Shown in pieces: positions 34,788-43,462 of a stretch of 47,078 nt of DNA. This DNA comes from Acidimicrobiia bacterium (GTDB lineage: Bacteria > Actinomycetota > Acidimicrobiia > Acidimicrobiales > CATQHL01). The stretch spans positions 1 to 47,078 of the forward strand of contig JAGWAL010000010.1 in the NCBI GenBank assembly GCA_021296415.1. Direction: 5' to 3'. Position 1 is the stretch's first letter; each line of letters begins with the position of its first letter. A program made the translations under genes and the position numbers. The notes beneath the pieces are model-generated. The model worked only from the letters and a program-made list of their open reading frames with translations. It was not told the DNA's origin and ran no database searches.

Positions 34788-35716
34788 GCCACGATCGCCG
34801 CAGCCCCGTTGCCGGGAAGCGCCGCTCCGGGAACTGCCGCGTCACCGAGCGCCGGGGCGACCGGATCCGCCGCGGCGGCAGGCAACCGGTCGGACCGATC
34901 CTCCGCCAGGACCGGCGAACCGTCCGGACCGGGCAGCAGCAGATCCACCGAGCGTGGCCGGCCCGCCGCGCCGCGCCCCTGAACCTCCACCGATACGCGG
35001 CGGGAACACAGCAGGCCCCAGCCGTCCCCCAGACCGCGCCAGCGCGACGAGACGACCCGCAGGCGCACGTCCGCACCGCGCAGATCGCTCGCCCTCCCGC
35101 TCGACGACCTCGCCCCGCCCGGCCACACGCCGGCGCCGTGCGACCCGTCACCGCCCAGGCGGATCAGGATCGATCCCCGCTCCCGCAGCCGGGCCGCCAG
35201 CCGGCGATGATCGACCGCCCCGAGCCTGATCCCCGATCCCAGCAGCACGATGTCCACCGAACCCACCAGCGCGGCGACGGCCTCGGCGGCAGCGCGAGGT
35301 TCCGCAGCGGCAACCACCAGGAGGCGTTCGAGCACCATTCCGGCCTCGGCCGCGGCGGCGAGACCGAGACCCTCCTCCCCCACCACCGCGGTCCACGAGC
35401 CGGCCGCGGACGGGCCGGCGGCAACGGCGAACGCCAGCGAAGTCGCACCGGCGCCCTCGGTGGAGATCACCCACCCTCTCTGCAGATCACCACCGGGAAA
35501 CAAGTCCCGCAGCGGGGCCAGCACCGGCAGGGTCCGCTCCCGGGCACCCACGAGCGGGGCGACCCGCTTGCCGAGGAGCCGCAGGTGCTCCCGCCCACTC
35601 CCCGGCACCCCACCGGACGCGGGCCCCGTCGTGTTCCTGTACTGCGAGTGATCCCGCCCACTCCCGGGCACCCCGCCGGCGGCCATGTTCTCCGGGGCGT
35701 TCTCCCGACCGGACAT
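34784..35716 (-). CDS. imuA: ImuA (ImuA'), RecA-like mutasome component
   Basis: SOS mutasome accessory protein with a degenerate RecA-like fold, 310 residues from ATG 35716. The RecA-like start region is VLAPLRDLFPGGDLQRGWVISTEGAGATSLAFAVA (Walker A is degenerate), followed by AAAAEAGMVLERLLVVAA and VDIVLLGSGI. The N-terminal about 40 residues contain two copies of a GVPGSGR(D/E)H unit. I chose 35716 because a GATACT -10 box ends 6 nt upstream and the LexA box lies immediately beyond; longer starts would put the operator inside the gene. Overlaps imuB by 4 bp. Confidence 0.85.
   Translation of the reverse strand: MSGRENAPENMAAGGVPGSGRDHSQYRNTTGPASGGVPGSGREHLRLLGKRVAPLVGARERTLPVLAPLRDLFPGGDLQRGWVISTEGAGATSLAFAVAAGPSAAGSWTAVVGEEGLGLAAAAEAGMVLERLLVVAAAEPRAAAEAVAALVGSVDIVLLGSGIRLGAVDHRRLAARLRERGSILIRLGGDGSHGAGVWPGGARSSSGRASDLRGADVRLRVVSSRWRGLGDGWGLLCSRRVSVEVQGRGAAGRPRSVDLLLPGPDGSPVLAEDRSDRLPAAAADPVAPALGDAAVPGAALPGNGAAAIVA
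35589..35679 (-). repeat. 28-bp direct repeat, two copies, in the imuA 5' region
   Basis: Copies at 35589-35616 and 35652-35679, 63 bp (21 codons) apart, nearly identical, in frame. They encode the repeated GVPGSGR unit of the ImuA N-terminus. Confidence 0.75.
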
Positions 35717-35722
35717 CCGACC

Positions 35723-35728
35723 AGTATC
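35723..35728 (-). promoter_or_regulatory. Candidate -10 box GATACT of imuA
   Basis: Ends exactly 6 nt before ATG 35716 and touches the LexA box, fitting a leaderless LexA-repressed promoter. Confidence 0.5.
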
Positions 35729-35741
35729 GAACATCTGTTCG
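35728..35741 (-). promoter_or_regulatory. LexA (SOS) box upstream of imuA-imuB
   Basis: CGAACATCTGTTCG: perfect CGAAC-N4-GTTCG palindrome of the Gram-positive LexA operator, 12 bp upstream of the chosen imuA start and abutting the -10 box. Confidence 0.85.
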
Positions 35742-35817
35742 TATCTGGCAAATCGGCAGCGTCCTGACAGCCCACGCTCTCCGCGGCTGCTAGGCAATGC
35801 CCGAGATCTCGCCCCTA

Positions 35818-35869
35818 CGTCATTCCGGCGCAGAGCCTGTCCCGAACTCCATCCGGGGTGGAATCCACG
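35818..35869 (+). repeat. Dispersed palindromic repeat, copy 2 (expanded)
   Basis: Begins CGTCATTCCGGCG and ends GGAATCCACG like the other copies, but holds a longer interior (about 29 bp). Between imuA and the SURF1 gene; the 195-bp gap contains only this, the LexA box and the promoter. Confidence 0.6.
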
Positions 35870-35911
35870 CGTGCGCGTCTCCGGCCTCCCCGGCCGCGAC
35901 CCCCGCAGGGC

Positions 35912-36709
35912 TCAGGCGATCTCGGTGGACTTCTGCTCGGGAGTCGCGCCGCCGGCGACAGCGGCGGCATCGGGGCGGCGGGATACGTGTCGCAGCACCA
36001 GCGGGTAGCCGACGACGGCGATGGCGGAGAAAATGAACCACTGCGCGGCGTAGCCGAGATGGGGACCCTCGGTCGGTGCGGGCAGCGCCACCATCAACGG
36101 GTAGTCACCGGGAGCCGGGTCCTGGCTGTTGAGCTGCAGGTAGAAGCGGTGCACCGGGTAGTCCACCTGAGCGGCATAGCGCTCGATGTCCGGGCGCGCC
36201 AGGCTCGCCAGGCGCCCGCCGGCCGGATCGGCCACGCCGAGGCCGGAGCGCTGCTCGCTGACGCGCACGACGCCCCGGACGACCACCTCACCGTCCGGCA
36301 CGGGCGTCGGCGGCCGCGCCCCCGGATCGGGCGAGGACTGCGGCCCCCATCCCCGGTTGACGACGAGGGCCGGACCGTCGTCGACCACCAGCGGGGTCAG
36401 CAACCACACGCCGGGGAGGCCACCCAGAGTGCGGTTCCGCACCGCCACCTCATCGGCGACCCGGTAGCGCCCGGTGGCCTCGACCACCCGGTACTCCACA
36501 TCCTCGGGACCGCCGGCGGCAGGGATCTCCGCAGCCAGTACACCCACCGACACCACGGCGGCGGCCGAGCGCTCGGCCTGCAGCGCGTTCAGATCACGCC
36601 GCTCCTCCAACCGCCGCAGCTGCCAGAACCCCAGGTTGATCATCACCACAATCAGCGCCAGCACCAGCACGTGCGACACCACCCACCAAGGCCGCAGGAA
36701 CCGCCGCAT
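35912..36709 (-). CDS. SURF1-family cytochrome oxidase assembly protein
   Basis: Membrane protein of 265 residues with two helices: N-terminal (about 11-30, ending LGFWQLRRLEER, the family signature) and C-terminal (about 224-243, QWFIFSAIAVVGYPLVL). The extracytoplasmic middle has the RNRTLGGLPGVWLLTPLV and VVNRGWG motifs and late HLGYAAQW. SURF1 helps assemble heme-copper oxidase subunit I. A CATACT box lies 7 nt before the ATG. No oxidase genes are nearby. Confidence 0.9.
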   Translation of the reverse strand: MRRFLRPWWVVSHVLVLALIVVMINLGFWQLRRLEERRDLNALQAERSAAAVVSVGVLAAEIPAAGGPEDVEYRVVEATGRYRVADEVAVRNRTLGGLPGVWLLTPLVVDDGPALVVNRGWGPQSSPDPGARPPTPVPDGEVVVRGVVRVSEQRSGLGVADPAGGRLASLARPDIERYAAQVDYPVHRFYLQLNSQDPAPGDYPLMVALPAPTEGPHLGYAAQWFIFSAIAVVGYPLVLRHVSRRPDAAAVAGGATPEQKSTEIA

Positions 36710-36716
36710 GCCCGCC

Positions 36717-36722
36717 AGTATG
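36717..36722 (-). promoter_or_regulatory. Candidate -10 box CATACT of the SURF1 gene
   Basis: Hexamer close to TATACT/CATAAT, 7 nt before ATG 36709 on the minus strand. Confidence 0.38.
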
Positions 36723-36930
36723 CCGGAGCTTCCCTCTGGCTTGGAGCGATTGTCGGGAGACGATTGCCACCTCGAGCGCTACCGCGACAGCCGGGTAGTG
36801 CACGCTGTTGCCTACCGCCTGCTCAGGAGTACGCCAGAACGACTGCTCACCCAACCGAGGATCCCGACCTTCCTTGCATCCTCGATCGCAGCGGTTTCAG
36901 CACGCGCCCCACGAGACCCGGGACACCAGA

Positions 36931-37365
36931 TCATGAAGCGAAGCGCTTGACGAGCTTGTCGAGTGTGGTGGCGATGGAGTCTTCGATGAGCTCGTCGCTG
37001 ATCAACCACATGGTCAGGCGCCGGAATCGGATGCGACGGTAATCGACCGACTCGGTTACCCGAGTGCCGCCCTCGGTGGGCTCCAACTCATAGCGCCAGC
37101 GATTCTCGACCCGATGACACCAGGCGATACGCCGGTTCTCCTCGTACTCCACGACCCTGCTGGTGATCCAGTAGGGAACGCCGAACGCCTTCATGGCCAT
37201 CGTGAATTTCGAGCCCAGTTGCATGGGTCCCCGGCCGGCGACGAGCCTCTGCACGGTTCCGGAGCCGTCCATCTCGACATGGCGGGCCGGGTCGGCCAGC
37301 AGGGCGAAGATCTCCTCGGGCGCCGCGGGAACCACTCGGCTGGCGGTGAAGAGTTGCTTGCTCAT
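36931..37365 (-). CDS. SRPBCC (START-like) family protein
   Basis: Small cytoplasmic ligand-binding-fold protein, 144 residues: FTASRVVPAAPEEIFALLADPARHVEMDGSGTV, central GVPYWITSRVVEYEENRRIAWCH, and a C-terminal long helix SDELIEDSIATTLDKLVKRF. The pattern is typical of polyketide cyclase/dehydrase-like SRPBCC proteins. Ligand and role cannot be assigned. The 221-bp gap downstream (36710-36930) shows no gene. Confidence 0.82.
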   Translation of the reverse strand: MSKQLFTASRVVPAAPEEIFALLADPARHVEMDGSGTVQRLVAGRGPMQLGSKFTMAMKAFGVPYWITSRVVEYEENRRIAWCHRVENRWRYELEPTEGGTRVTESVDYRRIRFRRLTMWLISDELIEDSIATTLDKLVKRFAS

Positions 37366-37474
37366 GGCAAAGCGACTCTCAGCCTCGTGTCCGGATCAGG
37401 GTGGCGAATCTTGAAGCCCGGATGAAACGAGCCTAGATGAGGTCCGGGACAGATTGTGGAGAAATTCCACCCGT

Positions 37475-38941
37475 TCAGCAGGGCGGTGGCTGGAAGCCGC
37501 CGCGGACCTCTGCGAGGAGTTCGGCGAACTGGATTGTGGTCTGGTCGTCGAGGTAGTCGCCGATGATCTGGACGTTCACCGGCAAGCCGTCCGGTGTGGT
37601 TCCGATGGGTGCGCTCGTGGCGGGCAGGTAGGCGGTTGTGGCGAGTGCGATCCAGGAGAAGTGGTCGGTGTAGAGGCGTCGCTCGCCGTCGACCCGGAGC
37701 GATCTCGTGTAGAGGTTGCCTCTCGTGTTGTGGTGCGGCGCCGCGAACGCTGCGACCGGTGTGAGGAGCACGTCGATGTCGCTGAAGAGCCTGCGGCACG
37801 CCCAGCGCAGCCTCATCCGGCGTTCGTTGAGATCGAGCCAGTCGTGATGCGAGAGGCCGGTCCCGGTTCGTGTGCCGGACCGCACCGGGTCACGGTTCAG
37901 GCCGAGCCGCTCGCTCAGTCTCGTAAGAGGGCTGGCCGCTGTTGCGAGATACCGGACCGGCGCCGGCAGTCTGTCGGTGAACATCGACATCAGGAGCGGG
38001 GCGTAGATCCCCAGTACTTCGTCAAGGGTGAAGGGGATCTCGATCTCCACGACGTTCGTCTTGGGCCGGAGCACGTCGACGGTCGCCTCGAGTTCAGCGC
38101 GTACTGCGCCCTCCAGGGGTGACCGGGGATCGTCGAACCAGTAGGCGACGCGCAGATCCTTCAGGGCGCGCCCACGTGGTGGAGGCAGTTCGAGGTTCCA
38201 TCCGCTCGCGCTCAGCGTGCCGGCGCCGGCCATCAACCGGAGCGCGAGGCCGAGGTCCTGGGGCGAGCGCGCCATCGGGCCGGCCACCATCAGGTCGGGA
38301 GCCGCGAGTGCCCCGGGGGGACCTGGAATGTGTCCGCGCAGCGGGATGATGCCATGGGACGACTTGTGGCCGTACACGCCGCAGAAGTGTGCCGGTATGC
38401 GGATAGAGCCGGCGATGTCGCTCCCGACCTCGAGAGGGACGAGTCCAGCGGCCAGAGCGGCAGCAGCGCCTCCCGAGGAGCCACCCACGGTTCGCTCCGG
38501 ATCCCAGGGGTTCCGGGTCAGGCCGTAGACGGCGTTGTAGCTCTGCCAGTCACTGGCGAACAGAGGAACGTTGGTCTTGCCCAAGACAATGGCCCCGGCC
38601 TTGGTGAGACGCTCCACCGCCACAGCGTCGCTCTCCGGTGTGTGGTCGCGGAACTCCGGCGCTCCGCAGGTCGTTACCAGGTCTGCGGTCTCGAACGAAT
38701 CCTTGACCGTGATCGGCAGACCCTGGAGTGGGCCGACAGGTTCGCCGCCGGCCAGCGCCGCATCCGCGGTGATCGCCTTCGAACGCGCTCGTTCGAAGCT
38801 GGTGGCCACCACGATGTTGAGTCGAGGATTCAGGGCCTCGATGCGTGCAATCGCCTCATCGACAAGCTCAACAGCGCTGACGTCACCATCACGCAGGGCA
38901 GACACACACTCGGTGGCGGACCAATACCGACTATCGCCCAC
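37475..38941 (-). CDS. Amidase signature-family hydrolase
   Basis: Cytoplasmic amidase, about 488 residues. Ser-cisSer-Lys triad visible: Lys80 in LPITVKDSFE, Ser155/156 in TVGGSSGGAAAALAAG, and nucleophile Ser179 in GSDIAGSIRIPA. Other marks are GKTNVPLFASDWQSYN and the C-terminal LPATSAPIGTTPDGLPVNVQIIG. I prefer the GTG at 38941 (VGDSRYWSATE) because GAGAGG lies 6 nt upstream; the frame is open to a GTG at 38986. The family hydrolyses amides, nitrile-derived amides or peptide esters; a GatA role is unlikely as no gatB/gatC is present. Confidence 0.88.
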   Translation of the reverse strand: MGDSRYWSATECVSALRDGDVSAVELVDEAIARIEALNPRLNIVVATSFERARSKAITADAALAGGEPVGPLQGLPITVKDSFETADLVTTCGAPEFRDHTPESDAVAVERLTKAGAIVLGKTNVPLFASDWQSYNAVYGLTRNPWDPERTVGGSSGGAAAALAAGLVPLEVGSDIAGSIRIPAHFCGVYGHKSSHGIIPLRGHIPGPPGALAAPDLMVAGPMARSPQDLGLALRLMAGAGTLSASGWNLELPPPRGRALKDLRVAYWFDDPRSPLEGAVRAELEATVDVLRPKTNVVEIEIPFTLDEVLGIYAPLLMSMFTDRLPAPVRYLATAASPLTRLSERLGLNRDPVRSGTRTGTGLSHHDWLDLNERRMRLRWACRRLFSDIDVLLTPVAAFAAPHHNTRGNLYTRSLRVDGERRLYTDHFSWIALATTAYLPATSAPIGTTPDGLPVNVQIIGDYLDDQTTIQFAELLAEVRGGFQPPPC

Positions 38942-39338
38942 AGCCTGCCTCTCGAGGGGGACCACCACTGCCGGCCGGGACAACACACCGGCTTGCAGTC
39001 GGCCCTAAAGCAGGGACGCAACCGGTCCGGGGCACGATCCAGCCACTCTACGTACAGATCGGCGAGACACGTCGTCTGCGACTGCTTGGTCGTGACGTCC
39101 CTAAGCGTCGCGGATTCAGAGTGACGTGGTGCCTGGGTTTCGAGAGACCAGCTTGCTTGGCCGCGGGAAGTGGAGGTGGGCGGACTCGAACCGTCCAACC
39201 AACGCCCAGGACAGAACCCATTAGGTGGGTTCGCTGCTGGTGCATTGCCACGAACGTTCCCACGCGCTCCGCGAGATTGCTTCAGCGAGAGTTGGCTCGA
39301 GTCGATGCCGATGCTTGTCTTCGTGCCCGTGGGACCGG
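38942..39338. other. Intergenic stretch between amidase and dapB, no protein gene seen
   Basis: About 400 bp with only short out-of-frame openings. Its one recognisable element is a tmRNA/tRNA 3'-end-like segment on the minus strand at 39171-39206. Confidence 0.6.
39171..39206 (-). other. tmRNA/tRNA 3'-end-like fragment (T-arm plus acceptor strand)
   Basis: On the minus strand the segment reads GGACGGTTCGAGTCCGCC followed by CACCTCCAC. It contains a T-loop TTCGAGT, a 5-bp T-stem with one mismatch, and an acceptor 3' strand as at the end of ssrA. No matching 5' acceptor strand (GGAGGTG-like) was found upstream and the CCA is incomplete. It looks like a remnant, possibly an attachment-site scar, not a working RNA gene. 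Confidence 0.35.
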
Positions 39339-40283
<945 letters not shown>

Positions 40284-40326
40284 TCACAGGCTTGGCGAGC
40301 CCCAGCCGGAGCGGTGCCCGATCGCC

Positions 40327-42924
40327 TCAGTTGCGCCGGCGGCGCGGACGGCTCGGCGGGTCGCCGGGACCGAGATCGCCGAAGTCGGCGGCGGCCACCT
40401 GGTCGAACTCCTCCGCGAAGGACACTTCCTCGATGCCGGGCGTGCTCGGCGATGCGGATCTCTCCGACCGCGATCCCTGGCGATCCCGACCGCGATCACG
40501 GCCACCGTCACGACCGCCATCACGGCCACCGTCACGACCGCGGTCACGACCACCGTCACGGCCACCATCACGACCGCGGTCACGATCGCCGTCACGTCCA
40601 CCGTCACGACCGCGGTCACGACCACCGTCACGGCCGCCGTCGCGACGCTCCCCGCCGCCGTCACGGCGGGACCCGGAACGCCGATCGGACGCATCGCGGG
40701 CCGGCCTGTCGCGCGGTGCACGATCACCGGCGCCGGAATCCTCGCCGCCGGAATCGTCACCGACGGGGATGAGGCTGATCCGGTTGTTGCCGTCGACCTG
40801 GTCCACCCGGACGGTGATCTCGTCCTCCAGCGCCAGAACCTCCTCGACGCGCTCCAGGCGGCGCCCGCCGCCCAGCTTCGAGATGTGCACGAGGCCGTCG
40901 CGGCCCGGCAGGATGTTCACGAACGCGCCGAACCCGGTGATGTTCACGACCCGGCCCACATAGACGGCGCCCAGCTCGACCTCCGGCGGGAACACGATGG
41001 CGCGGATCCGCTCCTCGGCGGCGGCCACCGCGGCCCGGTCGGTGGCGGCGATGGCGACCCTGGCCCCGCTGTCGTCCTCGTCCACCATGATCTCCGCGCC
41101 GGTCTCGTCCTGGAGGGCGTTGATGACCTTGCCCTTGGGGCCGATGACCTCGCCGATCTTGTCGGTCGGGATCTCGAAGCTGAGGATCTTGGGAGCCGTC
41201 TCGCCCACGTCGGCGCGGGGCCCGTCGATGGCGCCGCGCATCACTTCGAGGATCTGCATCCTTGCGTCGCGGGCCTGGTCCAGAGCGCCGGCCAGAACCG
41301 AGGCGGGAATGCCGTCGATCTTGGTGTCGAGCTGCAGCGCCGTGACGTAGTCCGCGGTGCCGGCGACCTTGAAGTCCATGTCACCGAAGGCGTCCTCCGC
41401 GCCGAGGATGTCGGTGAGGGCGACGTAGCGGTCGCCCTCGTTGATGAGGCCCATGGCGATGCCCGCCACCGGTGCGGCGATCGGAACGCCGGCGTCCATC
41501 AGCGAGAGGCTGGAGGCGCACACCGAGGCCATCGAGGAGGAGCCGTTGGAGGCGAGCACCTCCGACACCAGCCGGATGGTGTACGGGAACTCCTCGATCC
41601 CCGGGATCACCGGCAACAGCGCCTTCTCGGCGAGGGCGCCGTGGCCGACCTCACGCCGGCGCGGCCCCCGCATGAACCCGGCCTCGCCGGTGCAGAAGGG
41701 CGGGAAGTTGTAGTGATGCAGGTAGCGCTTGCGCTCGGTGGGGTCGATGCCGTCCACGATCTGGTCCATGCGCTGCGTGCCCAGGGTGGTGACGTTGAGG
41801 ACCTGCGTCTCGCCCCTCTGGAAGAGTCCCGAACCGTGGGTCATGGCGATGACGCCCACGTCCGCCGAGAGAGGACGGATGTCGGTGGTCTCCCTGCCGT
41901 CGATGCGTCGCCCCTCGGCGAGGATCCGCTCCCGCACGATGGTCTTGGAGAGCGAGCGGACGGCCGACTTGGCCTGCTGCTCGACCCCCTCGACGTCCGG
42001 CAGGCGCTCGGCCACCGCGGCGATGATCTGCTCGGCCGCCTCACGCTCCGCGGCGAGGCGTTCCGCCTTGTCCGCTATCTCGAGAGCCGCAGACAGCGGC
42101 CCGCGGCCGAATTCGGCGACCGCTTCGGCGATGGCGGCGTCGCAGTCGGCCAGCAACTCGTGGTCCATGGTGGGCTTCACGCCTGCCGTGGCGATGAGCC
42201 GCCGCTGGAGCGCAACCGCCTCCGTCACCCACTGCTTGGACTCCTCGAGCCCTTCGGCCAGGACCGCCTCGTCCACCTTCGGGGCGCCCGCCTCGTAGTG
42301 GCCCACCGAGCCCGGCGTGCCCGCGGCCTCGACCATCATCACCGCAACGTCGCCATCGGCAAGCACCCGCCCGGCGACGACCATCTCGAAGGTGCACCCG
42401 TCGGCCTCGGGATAGGTGGGGTGTGGGATCCACCGACCCTCGGCGGTGTACCCGAGGCGCACAGCGCCGATGGGGCCGCCGAAGGGGATCCCCGAGATGC
42501 CCAGGGCCGCCGATGCGGCGTTGAGCGCCAGCACGTCGTACGGGTTGTGCTGGTCGGCTCCCAGCACCATGCCGACGACGTGGACATCGTTGCGAAAGCC
42601 GTCGGGGAAGGCGGGCCGCAGCGGCCTGTCGATGAGGCGGCAGGCCAGGGTGGCCTGCTCGCTGGCCCGACCCTCACGCCGGAAGAACGAGCCGGGGATC
42701 TTCCCGGCGGAGAACATGCGCTCCTCGATGTCGACGGTCAGGGGGAAGAAGTTGGCGCCCTCCCGCGGGCTCTCGGATGCCGTGGCGGTGACGAGGACCT
42801 CGGTCCGGCCGAGCCGCCCGAGGACCGCTCCTCCGGCCAGTGCGGCCATGCGACCGGTCTCGAGGCTCATCTGCTTGTCATCGGTCCCGCCGATCGGGCT
42901 CGAGACGGTGATTGCCTCACCCAT
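40327..42924 (-). CDS. pnp: Polyribonucleotide nucleotidyltransferase with long Arg/Asp/Gly repeat tail
   Basis: Phosphorolytic 3'-5' exoribonuclease of mRNA decay, 865 residues against about 700-750 for common PNPases. Two RNase PH domains (about 12-145 and 330-545; FFRREGRASEQATLACRLIDRPLRP, FPPFCTGEAGFMRGPRRREVGHGALAEKAL, SNGSSSMASVCASSLSLMDAG), KH domain with GPKG, S1 domain (VYVGRVVNITGFGAFVNILPGRDGLVHISKL), then about 160 extra residues. The tail is dominated by RDGG/RDRG repeats and ends GDPPSRPRRRRN. AAAGGA lies 8 nt before the ATG. It is in the usual place after rpsO. Confidence 0.96.
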   Translation of the reverse strand: MGEAITVSSPIGGTDDKQMSLETGRMAALAGGAVLGRLGRTEVLVTATASESPREGANFFPLTVDIEERMFSAGKIPGSFFRREGRASEQATLACRLIDRPLRPAFPDGFRNDVHVVGMVLGADQHNPYDVLALNAASAALGISGIPFGGPIGAVRLGYTAEGRWIPHPTYPEADGCTFEMVVAGRVLADGDVAVMMVEAAGTPGSVGHYEAGAPKVDEAVLAEGLEESKQWVTEAVALQRRLIATAGVKPTMDHELLADCDAAIAEAVAEFGRGPLSAALEIADKAERLAAEREAAEQIIAAVAERLPDVEGVEQQAKSAVRSLSKTIVRERILAEGRRIDGRETTDIRPLSADVGVIAMTHGSGLFQRGETQVLNVTTLGTQRMDQIVDGIDPTERKRYLHHYNFPPFCTGEAGFMRGPRRREVGHGALAEKALLPVIPGIEEFPYTIRLVSEVLASNGSSSMASVCASSLSLMDAGVPIAAPVAGIAMGLINEGDRYVALTDILGAEDAFGDMDFKVAGTADYVTALQLDTKIDGIPASVLAGALDQARDARMQILEVMRGAIDGPRADVGETAPKILSFEIPTDKIGEVIGPKGKVINALQDETGAEIMVDEDDSGARVAIAATDRAAVAAAEERIRAIVFPPEVELGAVYVGRVVNITGFGAFVNILPGRDGLVHISKLGGGRRLERVEEVLALEDEITVRVDQVDGNNRISLIPVGDDSGGEDSGAGDRAPRDRPARDASDRRSGSRRDGGGERRDGGRDGGRDRGRDGGRDGDRDRGRDGGRDGGRDRGRDGGRDGGRDGGRDRGRDRQGSRSERSASPSTPGIEEVSFAEEFDQVAAADFGDLGPGDPPSRPRRRRN
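40486..40670 (-). repeat. 12-bp-period coding repeat in the pnp tail
   Basis: About a dozen tandem units of the type CACGACCACCGT/CACGACCGCGGT (plus strand), coding for RDGG and RDRG. In frame with the PNPase C-terminus. Confidence 0.85.
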
Positions 42925-43062
42925 AGTTGATTCCTTTCGGATAGATCACGGAAGGCATCCGCTGCCCGCACGCGGGGACAGAGGCCCTCTTCGAGCCACC
43001 GGATGACCGGCCCGATGGCCGGGGTGCTCTGGAGATGTGCCTGCGCGAAGTGTCTGTGGTTG

Positions 43063-43332
43063 TCAGCGACGCAGGCCGAGCTTGGTGATCAGAGCGCGGT
43101 AGCGCTCCACGTCCTCGCTCCGGAGATAGTCGAGCAGCCGCCGACGGCGACCCACCAGCATCAGAAGACCACGACGGCTGTGGTGGTCCTTCTTGTGCGC
43201 CTTCAGGTGCTCGGTGAGATGACTGATGCGATCGGTCAGAAGAGCCACCTGAACCTCGGTGGAGCCCACGTCGGCGTCATGCCGACGATGCTTTTCGATC
43301 GTGTCGGCCTTCGGAGGCAGATGTTCGGCCAT
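43063..43332 (-). CDS. rpsO: 30S ribosomal protein S15
   Basis: 89 residues, exact family length. [50 protein letters not shown] is the S15 signature. Binds 16S rRNA and nucleates the platform. Starts ATG 43332 with GGGGAA directly upstream, between truB and pnp as in most bacteria. Confidence 0.97.
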   Translation of the reverse strand: MAEHLPPKADTIEKHRRHDADVGSTEVQVALLTDRISHLTEHLKAHKKDHHSRRGLLMLVGRRRRLLDYLRSEDVERYRALITKLGLRR

Positions 43333-43462
43333 GTTCCCCGGCGGTCCGCACGGCGCGGACCGGTTCCAACTCGGTGCGTGTGATTCCGCGTAATCGTTTC
43401 TGCGTTGCACCGTCAGGCTATCGCTCCGGTGCACCCGCTCCACCACCGGCCGGGGGCACCCC

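Noticed and set aside
36710-36930. Possible small gene between the SURF1 and SRPBCC genes
   Set aside because: No frame with a start, a ribosome-binding site and sensible composition was seen.
40486-40670. CRISPR-like short repeat array
   Set aside because: The 12-bp period has no spacers and stays in the PNPase frame; it is a coding tandem repeat.
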